Origin: Nitrospiraceae bacterium
GTDB taxonomy: Bacteria > Nitrospirota > Thermodesulfovibrionia > UBA6902
Assembly (NCBI GenBank): GCA_003599275.1
Contig: QZJG01000020.1
Coordinates: 1 to 35,774, forward strand
Direction of reading: 5' to 3'
DNA: 35,774 nt
Shown: piece by piece, positions 1 to 7,313 of the stretch
Layout of the letters: every line of letters begins with the position of its first letter
Numbering within the stretch: the stretch's first letter is position 1
Notes under the pieces: model-generated
Databases searched by the model: none
What the model was told of the DNA's origin: nothing
Seen by the model: the letters and a program-made list of their open reading frames with translations, nothing else
Program-made: the position numbers and the translations under genes

Positions 1-94
1 CGGAATTGCCGAAATTCGGGGCAAGTATCCTGCTGCCCAGTATCTCAAAGGACATAACCACTGCCCCGCAGATGAATACAATAAAATATATCAT
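1..94 (-). CDS. Membrane half of a fused-MFS/spermidine-synthase-type protein (N-terminal fragment)
   Basis: Only the first 31 codons are in the window; the gene runs off the left edge. Reading from the ATG at 94-92 gives a hydrophobic segment that continues into EILGSRILAPNFGNS. That is the typical start of the membrane domain of the so-called fused MFS/spermidine synthase family (consensus of the type ExxGSRLLAPxFG). An AGGAGG ribosome binding site at 108-103 lies 8 nt upstream and overlaps the TGA stop of the preceding spermidine-synthase-like gene, so the two are probably translationally coupled. An out-of-frame ATG at 101 has a poorer position. The function of the family's membrane half is unknown; it is inferred to work with the upstream enzyme. 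Confidence 0.6.
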   Translation of the reverse strand, partial: MIYFIVFICGAVVMSFEILGSRILAPNFGNS

Positions 95-107
95 TGCGCA
101 TGCCTCC

Positions 108-1028
108 TCATTTTGCCTCTGAGTCCTGATACTTGAAGAGATTCACCGGGGCGAAATCATCGGTGAGAATTTCAGCAGACGGCACTTCATAGTTTCTTGA
201 ATATTCGTAACTCATCGCAATAAGCCAGAGATCGATGTCAATATCTTTTTGTATCTGTATCTTGCTGGCCCGTGTCTCTATGATGTCCTTATCCCTGAGC
301 CTGTCATCTGCCGTTGCAATAAATGTGAAATTGCCCGATTTTTCACCTTGAAATATATACAGGTGGGGGAACACTCTTTTATAGGTCATAACCATGGAGT
401 CGAAAAATTTATTCCTGTTGGGAGACAGTATGTTTGAGACGACGACACCGTCCCCTTTTAATCTGCTTTTCACTTCCCGGAGGAATTCAACTGTTGTCAG
501 ATGAAAAGGGATGTAGTCGCTCTGGTAAGCGTCAAGAAAAATAATATCATATTCCTTCTTGGAGCGTTTGATGAACTGCCTTGCGTCCCCGGTATGGACC
601 TTCAGGTTTTTATTCTCTTTAAAATAAAAATATTCCTTTGCGACCTGAATAATATCAGTATCAATTTCAACCACGTCTATGTTTGCCTCATGATAGTAGC
701 TATTCAGATATCGCGGCATGGCCCCGATTCCAAGACCGGCAAAGAGCACATCTGCGGGGTTCATGTGCGAAAAGACAAGAGAGACAAAAGCTGTTCGAGT
801 ATATTCAAAGAGCAGTTTTTCCGGAGCGTCCAGAGATATTCCGCCATGTATCAGGTCTTTTTTGTTGTTCCGGAGATATCTTTCATGTTTGGCCGCGTCT
901 TCCGTGACAGCAATGTACTGATAGAGAGAATTCTTCTCCATCAGCAGTTTCTCTGAAGGCTCAAGGGCAAATCCGCTCAAAGGGAAAAGCAGAAAGCAAA
1001 GAACGGTTAAATAAATTTTACTAAACAT
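108..1028 (-). CDS. Exported or membrane-anchored spermidine-synthase-like aminopropyl/methyltransferase domain protein
   Basis: 306 aa. The first ~21 residues form a hydrophobic signal or anchor (LTVLCFLLFPLSGFA). The rest is a Rossmann-fold spermidine synthase domain: nucleotide loop LFAGLGIGAMPRYL, acidic strand end VVEIDTD, GDARQFI, and YDIIFLDAYQSDYIPFHL with the conserved Asp. These motifs bind decarboxylated SAM or SAM in the polyamine synthase family. In many bacteria this domain is the C-terminal half of a fusion with a membrane domain; here it is a separate gene that precedes a separate membrane gene 13 nt downstream. A signal-like N terminus is unusual for a cytosolic polyamine synthase, so the substrate is open. 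It could be a true aminopropyltransferase or a membrane-associated methyltransferase. Confidence 0.75.
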   Translation of the reverse strand: MFSKIYLTVLCFLLFPLSGFALEPSEKLLMEKNSLYQYIAVTEDAAKHERYLRNNKKDLIHGGISLDAPEKLLFEYTRTAFVSLVFSHMNPADVLFAGLGIGAMPRYLNSYYHEANIDVVEIDTDIIQVAKEYFYFKENKNLKVHTGDARQFIKRSKKEYDIIFLDAYQSDYIPFHLTTVEFLREVKSRLKGDGVVVSNILSPNRNKFFDSMVMTYKRVFPHLYIFQGEKSGNFTFIATADDRLRDKDIIETRASKIQIQKDIDIDLWLIAMSYEYSRNYEVPSAEILTDDFAPVNLFKYQDSEAK

Positions 1029-1079
1029 ATAATGGACTCCACGATTTAATGTGTTATTCTCAAAAAAATTGAAAGAGGA

Positions 1080-1460
1080 TTAACCGACCGGAGGGGACAC
1101 GCCTGAAAAGACCGCAGTGAAATTGCTTTCAGGCATAAGTTCATCAAAACAACGTGCAATATTATGAAATGCTTTTTTGTGCGTTAAGGCGAAACCCGAA
1201 GTGAAGTGGGCCGCTGTGTTTTTGAGTTTGTTTTGAAATTTGCCTGTTGCGCCTGCCCCATTAATATACTTTTCAAGGTGTAGGTGAAAGCCGGTATGTT
1301 TATGGCTGTACATATCGTATTTTTCAAAACCATCATAATGCTCACTGCCGGTAACGTGATACTCTGAATGATAGTCATGGTCATGATAATAAGGCATTAG
1401 AAAAGAAACAATCAGAAAGAGGACAGCGATTGTCAGTCTATAAAAATTGTTTGAAGCCAT
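1080..1460 (-). CDS. Small His-rich exported protein, unknown function
   Basis: 126 aa. Residues ~7-24 are a hydrophobic signal or anchor (FYRLTIAVLFLIVSFLMPY). It is followed directly by a histidine-dense stretch (YHDHDYHSEYH, then YSHKHTGFHLHLEK). About a dozen His occur in the protein, with one Cys near residue 104. No family is recognised with confidence. The layout resembles small periplasmic metal-handling proteins found near metal transporters (DUF2946-like), but this is inference from composition only. It lies between the FAD oxidoreductase and the spermidine-synthase-like gene on the same strand, with no strong ribosome binding site at the ATG. Confidence 0.55.
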   Translation of the reverse strand: MASNNFYRLTIAVLFLIVSFLMPYYHDHDYHSEYHVTGSEHYDGFEKYDMYSHKHTGFHLHLEKYINGAGATGKFQNKLKNTAAHFTSGFALTHKKAFHNIARCFDELMPESNFTAVFSGVSPPVG

Positions 1461-1589
1461 ATCGTAGTTTATACTATTTATTATAGCGAGTTAAAGATGA
1501 TGAAAAAATCCTTAATAAAATTTCACTTTGGCGCATATTGCTGATAATGCTTCTTGGGATCGCTGTTTCTTGTGAGATTTCCGTTTTCG

Positions 1590-3464
1590 TCATAGAATTC
1601 CTGTAGCCTGTCTTGCAGCCCTGATGCCTTCCTCAACCGCGCCGAGCCAGTGTTGGTGACCGTTCAATTCCGAATGACCGAAGGCAATGCGTCCGAAACG
1701 TTTTCTGATAGCAGAAGACGGCGCAGGCAGGCCGTCCTTGCCGAAGTAAAATCCCGGCTGCGGATTCACATACGCATGGCCCCACCGGTTCAGGATGATG
1801 CCTGCTATGTCCTTGTCAGGGTCGAACCCGGCCTTGCCGAAAAGTCTTGTCATCTGTTCTTTTATCTTCTTTTCATAATCAGCACAACTCGTTGAAAGCA
1901 GTTCGGTACGCCCTTTTACTCCCTGCTCGTGAATAGGCAATCCCGGATAATAAAAAGGCACATAAAAGGTTATGATGGTCGGCTTGTCAGGATCAAGCGG
2001 GGGATTATAGTCGCCGACGATCATCGGCTGTCTTATGTTGCAACTGAATCCAAAGCCGTCGAACCATCTGCATGAAGTCAACCCGAGTTTATACAGAAAC
2101 CTCCAGTTCGTGACAGCTACATTAACTACAAGCATCGGAGAGCGATGAAATTGTTTGTACGCTTCTTTATGTTCTTCAGGAAGTTTTTTCACAATCCGGC
2201 GGGTGACCCAACTGCCGTTGGCCATAACTACACTGCGTGCTTTTAAACAATATATCTTTCCGCCTTTCACATAAGTCACCCAGACGACTTCCGATTTATC
2301 AGGTTCCGCATTATGTTCAATATTCACTGCCAATGCATCAAGCCGCATGCTGATGCTGTTGGATGGACGGTCCAATGCCTCAAAGTTGATCCGTTGGTTC
2401 AGGACATCTTCAAAGGATTTGCTTTTGGAGATTGCGTCGGGAATGAGGGCTTTTGTAAAGAAGCGCGCGAATCCGTCATTGCCGCCTGGGAATGAATGCC
2501 AGTCGCTTTTTTCAGACCTTGCCCTTCTGGTAAACCCTGCCGGAAACTCCTGAAACCCCGGCATAGCGACCTGATAAGCCCCGAATGCAGAAATTGCATC
2601 AGAACCCAACCCTATGCTGCTTGCAAGGACCGGATCGACAAATCTTGTGATTTCAGGACTCAACCCCATCACCTTTTCCAGATAGTCTTTGTACGTCATG
2701 GTATCGAGCCATTGCCTGAAATCTTCCCCTTTATAATTCCTTTTCTTACTGTTTCTCCATGTGACAAAATCCTTCTTAACGTTTTCTGAAAAAGGAGTGT
2801 CTTCAAAATTCCTGTTCCACATATCAATCGACCATTTTGAGGCGGAAGCATCTTCAAAAAAATAACCGTTATTGGGAAAATCATCGTACCACAGCATGAA
2901 GCCGTAATTTGTCCGGTCAAAGTAAAGCTTTTTATCTGCAGGAGTTAACTTCTGATATTCAAATCTGTGAGGTATCCCCAGTTCGGAATAAATATCGTAG
3001 CCGGAGGATTCCGGGTCATCAAGGACGACAAAGGAATTAGCCGCCTGCGGGCCGATCAGTCTTTGTCCATTTACGAGAAACTCGTTACGTTTTGATTCAC
3101 CGCCGAAGACAGGGTGGTTTTCAATGATGAGGCACTTCTGCCCCCTGCGCATTGATTTCTTGAAATGAAAGGCCGCGCCGAGACCGCTCATGCCTCCCCC
3201 GATGACTACAAGATCAAAGATTTCACCTGTGTCGGCAACATCAGGAGGGATTACGTCATAGTGGCCGTCCCGCATTGCATGAGCATAACGAACGATACTT
3301 TCGGTATTGCCATGTGAAGCAGCATAATCACCAACGCCACCATCCCCGTCCCATGAATTTGTTTGTGCAAGCAAACGGATTGGCGCCGGCAGCTGCAAAA
3401 GGGCCGCACCAGCGCCGATCAAAGCGGCGTTGAGGAAATCTCTTCGTGTAATTCCTGTGGTCAT
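1590..3464 (-). CDS. Tat-exported FAD-dependent oxidoreductase, spermidine-dehydrogenase-like
   Basis: 624 aa. The N terminus ITRRDFLNAALIGAGAALL is a twin-arginine signal, so a folded, cofactor-loaded enzyme is exported. Around residues 83-105 FDLVVIGGGMSGLGAAFHFK is the FAD dinucleotide-binding GxGxxG-type loop, followed by IIENHPVFGGESKRNEF, which is close to the corresponding segment of Pseudomonas SpdH. The C-terminal FGRIAFGHSELNGHQHW and the final helix match the flavin-binding end of this family. Length also fits SpdH (about 620 aa). SpdH oxidises spermidine; the presence of a spermidine-synthase-like gene about 600 bp downstream on the same strand is suggestive, but the substrate is not proven. 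An 11-bp perfect hairpin lies just before the start codon and no strong Shine-Dalgarno is visible. Confidence 0.75.
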   Translation of the reverse strand: MTTGITRRDFLNAALIGAGAALLQLPAPIRLLAQTNSWDGDGGVGDYAASHGNTESIVRYAHAMRDGHYDVIPPDVADTGEIFDLVVIGGGMSGLGAAFHFKKSMRRGQKCLIIENHPVFGGESKRNEFLVNGQRLIGPQAANSFVVLDDPESSGYDIYSELGIPHRFEYQKLTPADKKLYFDRTNYGFMLWYDDFPNNGYFFEDASASKWSIDMWNRNFEDTPFSENVKKDFVTWRNSKKRNYKGEDFRQWLDTMTYKDYLEKVMGLSPEITRFVDPVLASSIGLGSDAISAFGAYQVAMPGFQEFPAGFTRRARSEKSDWHSFPGGNDGFARFFTKALIPDAISKSKSFEDVLNQRINFEALDRPSNSISMRLDALAVNIEHNAEPDKSEVVWVTYVKGGKIYCLKARSVVMANGSWVTRRIVKKLPEEHKEAYKQFHRSPMLVVNVAVTNWRFLYKLGLTSCRWFDGFGFSCNIRQPMIVGDYNPPLDPDKPTIITFYVPFYYPGLPIHEQGVKGRTELLSTSCADYEKKIKEQMTRLFGKAGFDPDKDIAGIILNRWGHAYVNPQPGFYFGKDGLPAPSSAIRKRFGRIAFGHSELNGHQHWLGAVEEGIRAARQATGIL

Positions 3465-3474
3465 TTGCTCAAGT

Positions 3475-3500
3475 ATTCTTAAGGTCCATACCTTAAGAAT
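3475..3500 (-). promoter_or_regulatory. Perfect inverted repeat before the FAD oxidoreductase (operator or translational hairpin)
   Basis: Arms ATTCTTAAGGT (3475-3485) and ACCTTAAGAAT (3490-3500) are perfectly complementary over 11 bp with a 4-nt spacer. On the minus strand it ends 10 nt before the ATG at 3464. There is no T-tract, so it is not a typical terminator for the MFS gene. Its position over the translation initiation region suggests a repressor operator or an mRNA hairpin that occludes initiation. Confidence 0.5.
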
Positions 3501-3574
3501 GATTTCTTACATTAAGTATAAAATAATTATTGTTCTCTCTCCATTCTCAATCGTAATTTCCAATTATTCACGCC

Positions 3575-4804
3575 TCATTTGCTTCTCATTTTTTCAAAAC
3601 CGAATATCGCCAGGAAGATCAGCGCTGAGATAAATGCAGTAGACATGCCGTAATAGAAAGTCGCGTGAGGTCCGAACTTGTCCCACAGATAACCGCCGAC
3701 AACACTCGCGGGAAATACAGCGATCCCGACAAACGTATTATATATCCCGTATGCCGTGGCCTTGTATTCAGCGGGAATGATTGATCCGAGATATGCCTTT
3801 TGAATTCCCTCTGTAAGGCCCATAAACACGCCGTAGAGGAGAAACAATCCCCAGATGTGGTCCTGCTCTGCAGCCACTGCAAAGCCCCAGTAAATAAACC
3901 CGAAGAGGATGAATCCGGAAAGTATGATCCTTTTCCTTCCGATCCTGTCTGATAGAATCCCCGCAGGCATGGCTGTAAGCGCGTAGACAAGATTAAAGAA
4001 AAGGTAAAGCACCGGTATCTGCGTTTCTTTTATACCGACACTTGTCGCCTTCAGGATTAAAAAAACGTCGCTTGAGTTGCCGACGGCAAATAGCGTTGCG
4101 ATAGCTACAAATGTTTTGTATCTCCAGTCAAAGCGCACCCCTTTGCAGGTACAACCCTCTTTGGTTGCCCTTGCGCTGGGCAGGTCCAGAAACCTGCCCC
4201 TACCGGGAATATCACTTTTGCCCTTTTGCTCTCTAATAAAAAACACGATTACCAGAACAGCAATTATTCCCGGTATCATTGAAAGCCAGAATACGAGGCG
4301 GTAATTGCCGGTAGAAAGTGAGAGTATGATAAAGGCAACCGCGGGACCCGCTACCGCTCCCAATGTATCCATTCCCCTATGAAATCCGAATGAGCGTCCG
4401 AGTTCAGCGCGTGGAGTGGACTCGGCGATTATCGCGTCTCTTGGAGCGCCCCTTATGCCTTTGCCGAACCTGTCGATGAAACGAAAGGTAAGCACATGCC
4501 CCCAAAGGGTCGAAAGAGCGATTACCGGCCTGCTCAATGCCGAGATGCCGTAGCCGGCAACCATGAGAATTTTTCTTTTGCCCATCCTGTCCGAGAGCCA
4601 GCCTGAAAAGACCTTCAGCAGGCTCGCGGTGCTCTCAGCTATTCCTTCGATGAGCCCGATTACGGATTTGTTGACCCCAAGAACAGAACTCAAAAATATC
4701 GGCACGAGCGGATATATCATCTCGGAGCTGAAATCCATAAAGAAACTTACGAGCCCGGTGAAAAAGATATTCCTGTTCAATCCAAGGATTTTTTTATTCT
4801 GCAT
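3575..4804 (-). CDS. Major facilitator superfamily transporter
   Basis: 409 aa with about 12 hydrophobic segments. GWLSDRMGKRK between helices 2 and 3, and GILSDRIGRKR in the second half, are the characteristic MFS loop A motifs. The start FFTGLVSFFMDFSSEMIYPLVPIFL and RFIDRFGKGIRGAPRDA fit the drug or metabolite exporter group. The gene begins 28 nt after the antiporter stop, so it is probably co-transcribed with it and falls under the same fluoride riboswitch. The central cytoplasmic loop (about residues 200-222) is encoded by a palindromic repeat, giving an odd Cys-containing stretch (LPSARATKEGCTCKG) not expected in the family. The substrate cannot be told from sequence. Confidence 0.85.
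   Translation of the reverse strand: MQNKKILGLNRNIFFTGLVSFFMDFSSEMIYPLVPIFLSSVLGVNKSVIGLIEGIAESTASLLKVFSGWLSDRMGKRKILMVAGYGISALSRPVIALSTLWGHVLTFRFIDRFGKGIRGAPRDAIIAESTPRAELGRSFGFHRGMDTLGAVAGPAVAFIILSLSTGNYRLVFWLSMIPGIIAVLVIVFFIREQKGKSDIPGRGRFLDLPSARATKEGCTCKGVRFDWRYKTFVAIATLFAVGNSSDVFLILKATSVGIKETQIPVLYLFFNLVYALTAMPAGILSDRIGRKRIILSGFILFGFIYWGFAVAAEQDHIWGLFLLYGVFMGLTEGIQKAYLGSIIPAEYKATAYGIYNTFVGIAVFPASVVGGYLWDKFGPHATFYYGMSTAFISALIFLAIFGFEKMRSK
4148..4200. repeat. Double palindromic repeat translated inside the MFS transporter
   Basis: Two adjacent stem-loops: GGGCAGGT (4178-4185) with ACCTGCCC (4192-4199), perfect 8-bp arms and a 6-nt loop; and an imperfect pair, GGTACAACC (4148-4156) with GGTTGCCC (4163-4170). 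The GC-rich hairpin followed by CCTACCGGG resembles dispersed intergenic palindromes, yet here it is read in frame in the cytoplasmic loop between transporter halves. Confidence 0.6.
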
Positions 4805-4832
4805 TACATTTACACAATGTCTATGGTATCAA

Positions 4833-6014
4833 TCATCCCTTATCCAGGAACTTCTCTCCGGTAATGCCCATGGCAATTGCGCCTATTGGCGCGGTAAAGA
4901 GTATTGACAGAACAGCAACAGCAAGAATTATTTCTCCTGATTTAATCCCGATGGAAAGCGGCACTGCGCCGATAGCCGCCTGTACCGTCGCCTTTGGAAT
5001 ATACGCGACCATGCAAAAAAGTTTCTCCCTGAAATTCATTCCGGTTTTTATCAGCGATAAATATGTCCCGGCAGACCGTGCCATTAATCCTGAAAATATA
5101 ACTGCCGCGCCTGCCAGTCCCGCATCCAACGCCACATGAATATTGACCTGGGTCCCAACCAGCACAAAAAGCAGAATTTCCGCGAAGACCCATATCTTGC
5201 CTAACTTTTGGGATATCTTATGGGCCATGGGTTCTGATTTCTCAAGTATGATGAAACCTATGGCTATGACGCCGGAGAGCGCGGAGATGGAGACAAAAGG
5301 CTTGACTGCCTTTTCAAGCCATGTAAGGAGTATCGCGGTCCCTATTACGATCATGCCTTTCTTGGTGGCCCTCGGCTCGTATCTCTCAAAGACTTTGTAT
5401 AACGCAAATCCTGTTACAATACCGGCGGCAATGCCGAGGCTTATGGAAACCGGGATATCCAAAAGCTTCATCAGAATGTTTGTGCTTTCCCCCTCATACA
5501 TCCCGATCAACGCCGAGAAGATAACGATCACGAATACATTATCAAGAGAGGAAGATGCAAGCAATAAGGTGGGTATCCCCTTTTTAGTCCCCCTGTTGTC
5601 CTCAATGAATTTTATCATCGAAGGCACCACAACCGCAGGAGATACCGCCGCAACTACTGAACCCAGGATGGCGGCTTCGATAAGACTTACCTGAAAAAAG
5701 AAGGGAGCAATGAATGCTACGAATGCGCCTTCAAAAACCGCTGGAACAAAACCCGTTAACAGTGCCCTTTTCCCTACCCTGTTAAGGGTCTCTCTTTTTG
5801 TGGCAAACCCCGCCCGCAAAAGAATGACTACCAGCGCTATCATCCTGAAATCGGATGACACCTTTATTACAGTAGGATCGATCAGATCCAGAACATACGG
5901 GCCTGCAAGAATTCCGGCGAACAGCATGCCGATAATTCCCGGAAGGCGTATCTTCCTGAAGAGATAGTCGGACAACAAACCCAAAATGATTATGAGGGCC
6001 AAACTTATTGCCAC
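4833..6014 (-). CDS. CPA-family cation/proton antiporter under fluoride riboswitch control
   Basis: 393 aa, about 11-12 membrane segments, matching the sodium/hydrogen exchanger fold (PF00999): RLPGIIGMLFAGILAGPYVL near the start, AALVV-type LLRAGFATKRETL, and AAVSPAVVVPSMI. The helix-5 ion-site region reads LLASSSLDNVFVI, that is Asp-Asn where CPA1 members usually have Asn-Asp. The start is GTG at 6014-6012: GGAGG lies 7 nt upstream. A fluoride riboswitch and terminator end about 20 nt before the start. Antiporters of this broad type are known members of fluoride-riboswitch regulons, so a role in fluoride tolerance (fluoride or compensating ion/proton exchange) is likely. The direct substrate is inference. 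Confidence 0.85.
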   Translation of the reverse strand: MAISLALIIILGLLSDYLFRKIRLPGIIGMLFAGILAGPYVLDLIDPTVIKVSSDFRMIALVVILLRAGFATKRETLNRVGKRALLTGFVPAVFEGAFVAFIAPFFFQVSLIEAAILGSVVAAVSPAVVVPSMIKFIEDNRGTKKGIPTLLLASSSLDNVFVIVIFSALIGMYEGESTNILMKLLDIPVSISLGIAAGIVTGFALYKVFERYEPRATKKGMIVIGTAILLTWLEKAVKPFVSISALSGVIAIGFIILEKSEPMAHKISQKLGKIWVFAEILLFVLVGTQVNIHVALDAGLAGAAVIFSGLMARSAGTYLSLIKTGMNFREKLFCMVAYIPKATVQAAIGAVPLSIGIKSGEIILAVAVLSILFTAPIGAIAMGITGEKFLDKG

Positions 6015-6033
6015 AAGTCAACCTCCGCGCATT

Positions 6034-6076
6034 AAAAAAACTCCTGCCCTCAAAAATAATTAATTGAGAGTAGGAG
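6034..6076 (-). terminator. Intrinsic terminator of the fluoride riboswitch
   Basis: On the minus strand CTCCTACTCTCAA (6076-6064) pairs with TTGAGGGCAGGAG (6053-6041) over 13 positions with one mismatch and one G-U, followed by seven T (6040-6034). The 5' arm overlaps the conserved end of the aptamer. Confidence 0.85.
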
Positions 6077-6126
6077 TCATCAGTCCCTGATTATCGGGAC
6101 GGTTAACGGCGAACCCCATCGCCGGC
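6034..6126 (-). promoter_or_regulatory. Fluoride riboswitch (crcB motif) with expression platform
   Basis: On the minus strand, reading 6126 to 6070, the RNA has GGCGATGGGGTTCGCC, an ACC-containing junction, a GTCCC/GGGAC hairpin, and CTGATGACTCCTAC. These are the hallmark conserved blocks of the crcB motif, the fluoride aptamer. The 3' CTCCTAC block is also the 5' arm of a terminator (6076-6041) followed by seven T, so ligand binding and termination are mutually exclusive. Fluoride would switch expression on. A promoter candidate TTGAAT (6163-6158), 18 bp, TAAAAT (6139-6134) puts the start at the first base of the aptamer. Confidence 0.9.
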
Positions 6127-6178
6127 ATTACGTATTTTACGAAAAGCGCTGTGCAACATTCAACCGCGATTCAACTAA

Positions 6179-7039
6179 TCAGTCGAAGATGGACTTCTCC
6201 TTTGTATAGGTATCGTTGATATCTTTAACCAGGGTTTCCAGTTTCCCGGCCGGTACCTTCAGGAAAACCGCCGAAGGCAGCTCATGCAATACGAGCGTTT
6301 CATCCCTGTTTCTGTATCCTATCCCCAGCGCCTTGCATACATGATCGGCCAGGTTCACACAGGCAATACTGCTGAGAGTCAGCGGCTCCTTTATGTCGTC
6401 TGTCTTGTAATCGGTCCGATGGTGGTTCTCTATTATTTTGACAAGCAAGGGCGAAAAACCCCATTTCCCAACTACTCCCGCTCCGATCTCAACATGATTG
6501 TAACCGTAAACTTCCTCTTCCGCGACAATCGAATCAACTCCGTCATTGTAAATCTTCATCATCACTTCGGCAAAGACATCCGGGGTCTCATTGTTCAGCA
6601 CAACCTTCCCGATGTCGTGCATCAGCCCGCCGACAAAGGCCGCTTCTCCCAATTCAGAGGAACCGAGGCCCCCGGCGATCATCTTCGCCGCGATAGCAGC
6701 GCCGACGGAATGTTCCCAAATGATTTTTTCCGTCATCCCGAATTTTTTATAAAGCGCCCTTGTCGATACAGAAAGCACAAGACTCCTTATGGTCTTAAAC
6801 CCGAGCAGGAGAATCGCCTGACGGAGGCCGGTAACTTCGTGCCTCAGGCCATACAGCGCGCTGTTTGATATCTTAAGGACCCGCGCCGCCAGGGTCTGAT
6901 CATTCTCAATAATATCGCTCAAGTCATCTATCGAGCAGTTCTCGTCGTTGAGCGTCTCGAGCACCTTCCTGGCTACAAACGGCAGGACCCTGAGGTCTCC
7001 TGCCTTCCTGATAAGATCATCCTTTTTGATAACTTCCAC
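6179..7039 (-). CDS. HDOD-domain signalling protein
   Basis: About 286 aa from the GTG at 7039-7037, chosen because GGAGG sits 5 nt upstream; an in-frame ATG at 7096 has no such site and would add 19 residues. The HDOD domain (PF08668) fills most of the protein: LRVLPFVARKVLETLNDE, DQTLAARVLKISNSALYG, IRQ-type region GLRQAILLLGFKTIRSLVLS, and GGLMHDIGKVVL, which keeps an HD pair. GYNHVEIGAGVVGKWGFSP and NHH follow. HDOD proteins act in bacterial signal transduction, often linked to cyclic-di-GMP or chemosensory control, and most lack proven enzymatic activity. No second domain is present. It is divergent from pyrR. Confidence 0.85.
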   Translation of the reverse strand: MEVIKKDDLIRKAGDLRVLPFVARKVLETLNDENCSIDDLSDIIENDQTLAARVLKISNSALYGLRHEVTGLRQAILLLGFKTIRSLVLSVSTRALYKKFGMTEKIIWEHSVGAAIAAKMIAGGLGSSELGEAAFVGGLMHDIGKVVLNNETPDVFAEVMMKIYNDGVDSIVAEEEVYGYNHVEIGAGVVGKWGFSPLLVKIIENHHRTDYKTDDIKEPLTLSSIACVNLADHVCKALGIGYRNRDETLVLHELPSAVFLKVPAGKLETLVKDINDTYTKEKSIFD

Positions 7040-7145
7040 CCTGACCTCCGAATCTGAAAACACTCGCGTTATATATATGGTTCTTGTATATACCATTAAT
7101 ACCTTTTTTCAGACGGAAAAATCAACTGAACTTTATTTATTGATA

Positions 7146-7172
7146 TTGACAGCGCGTTCGATTTTATATTAT
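7146..7172 (+). promoter_or_regulatory. Candidate promoter for the pyr operon
   Basis: TTGACA (7146-7151) and TATTAT (7167-7172), 15-bp spacer, which is short. It lies about 30 bp upstream of the PyrR binding hairpin, the right place for the leader transcript. Confidence 0.4.
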
Positions 7173-7201
7173 TATGACAGCGAATCCTGAACCTTTAAAC
7201 T

Positions 7202-7313
7202 GGTCCTGAGAGACCGGAAAGGAAGTCGCAAATTTTAACTCATAAATTTCAGAAGCTTCAAGGCAGTCCCCGTGTAAAGCCCTTTTCTGTCCCGGTGGAA
7301 GAAGGTTTTTTTT
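7202..7313 (+). promoter_or_regulatory. PyrR-binding leader and attenuator
   Basis: GGTCCTGAGAGACCGGAAAGG (7202-7222) matches the PyrR binding-loop consensus (ARUCCNGNGAGGYU followed by a purine-rich AAGG). Downstream, CCTTTTC (7281-7287) can pair with GAAGAAGG (7298-7305), followed by eight T (7306-7313) that touch the pyrR ATG. GGAAAGG (7216-7222) can instead pair with CCTTTTC as an antiterminator. The terminator 3' arm is also the only Shine-Dalgarno-like sequence, so folding could block both transcription and translation. PyrR with UMP would stabilise the binding hairpin and favour termination. Confidence 0.75.
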
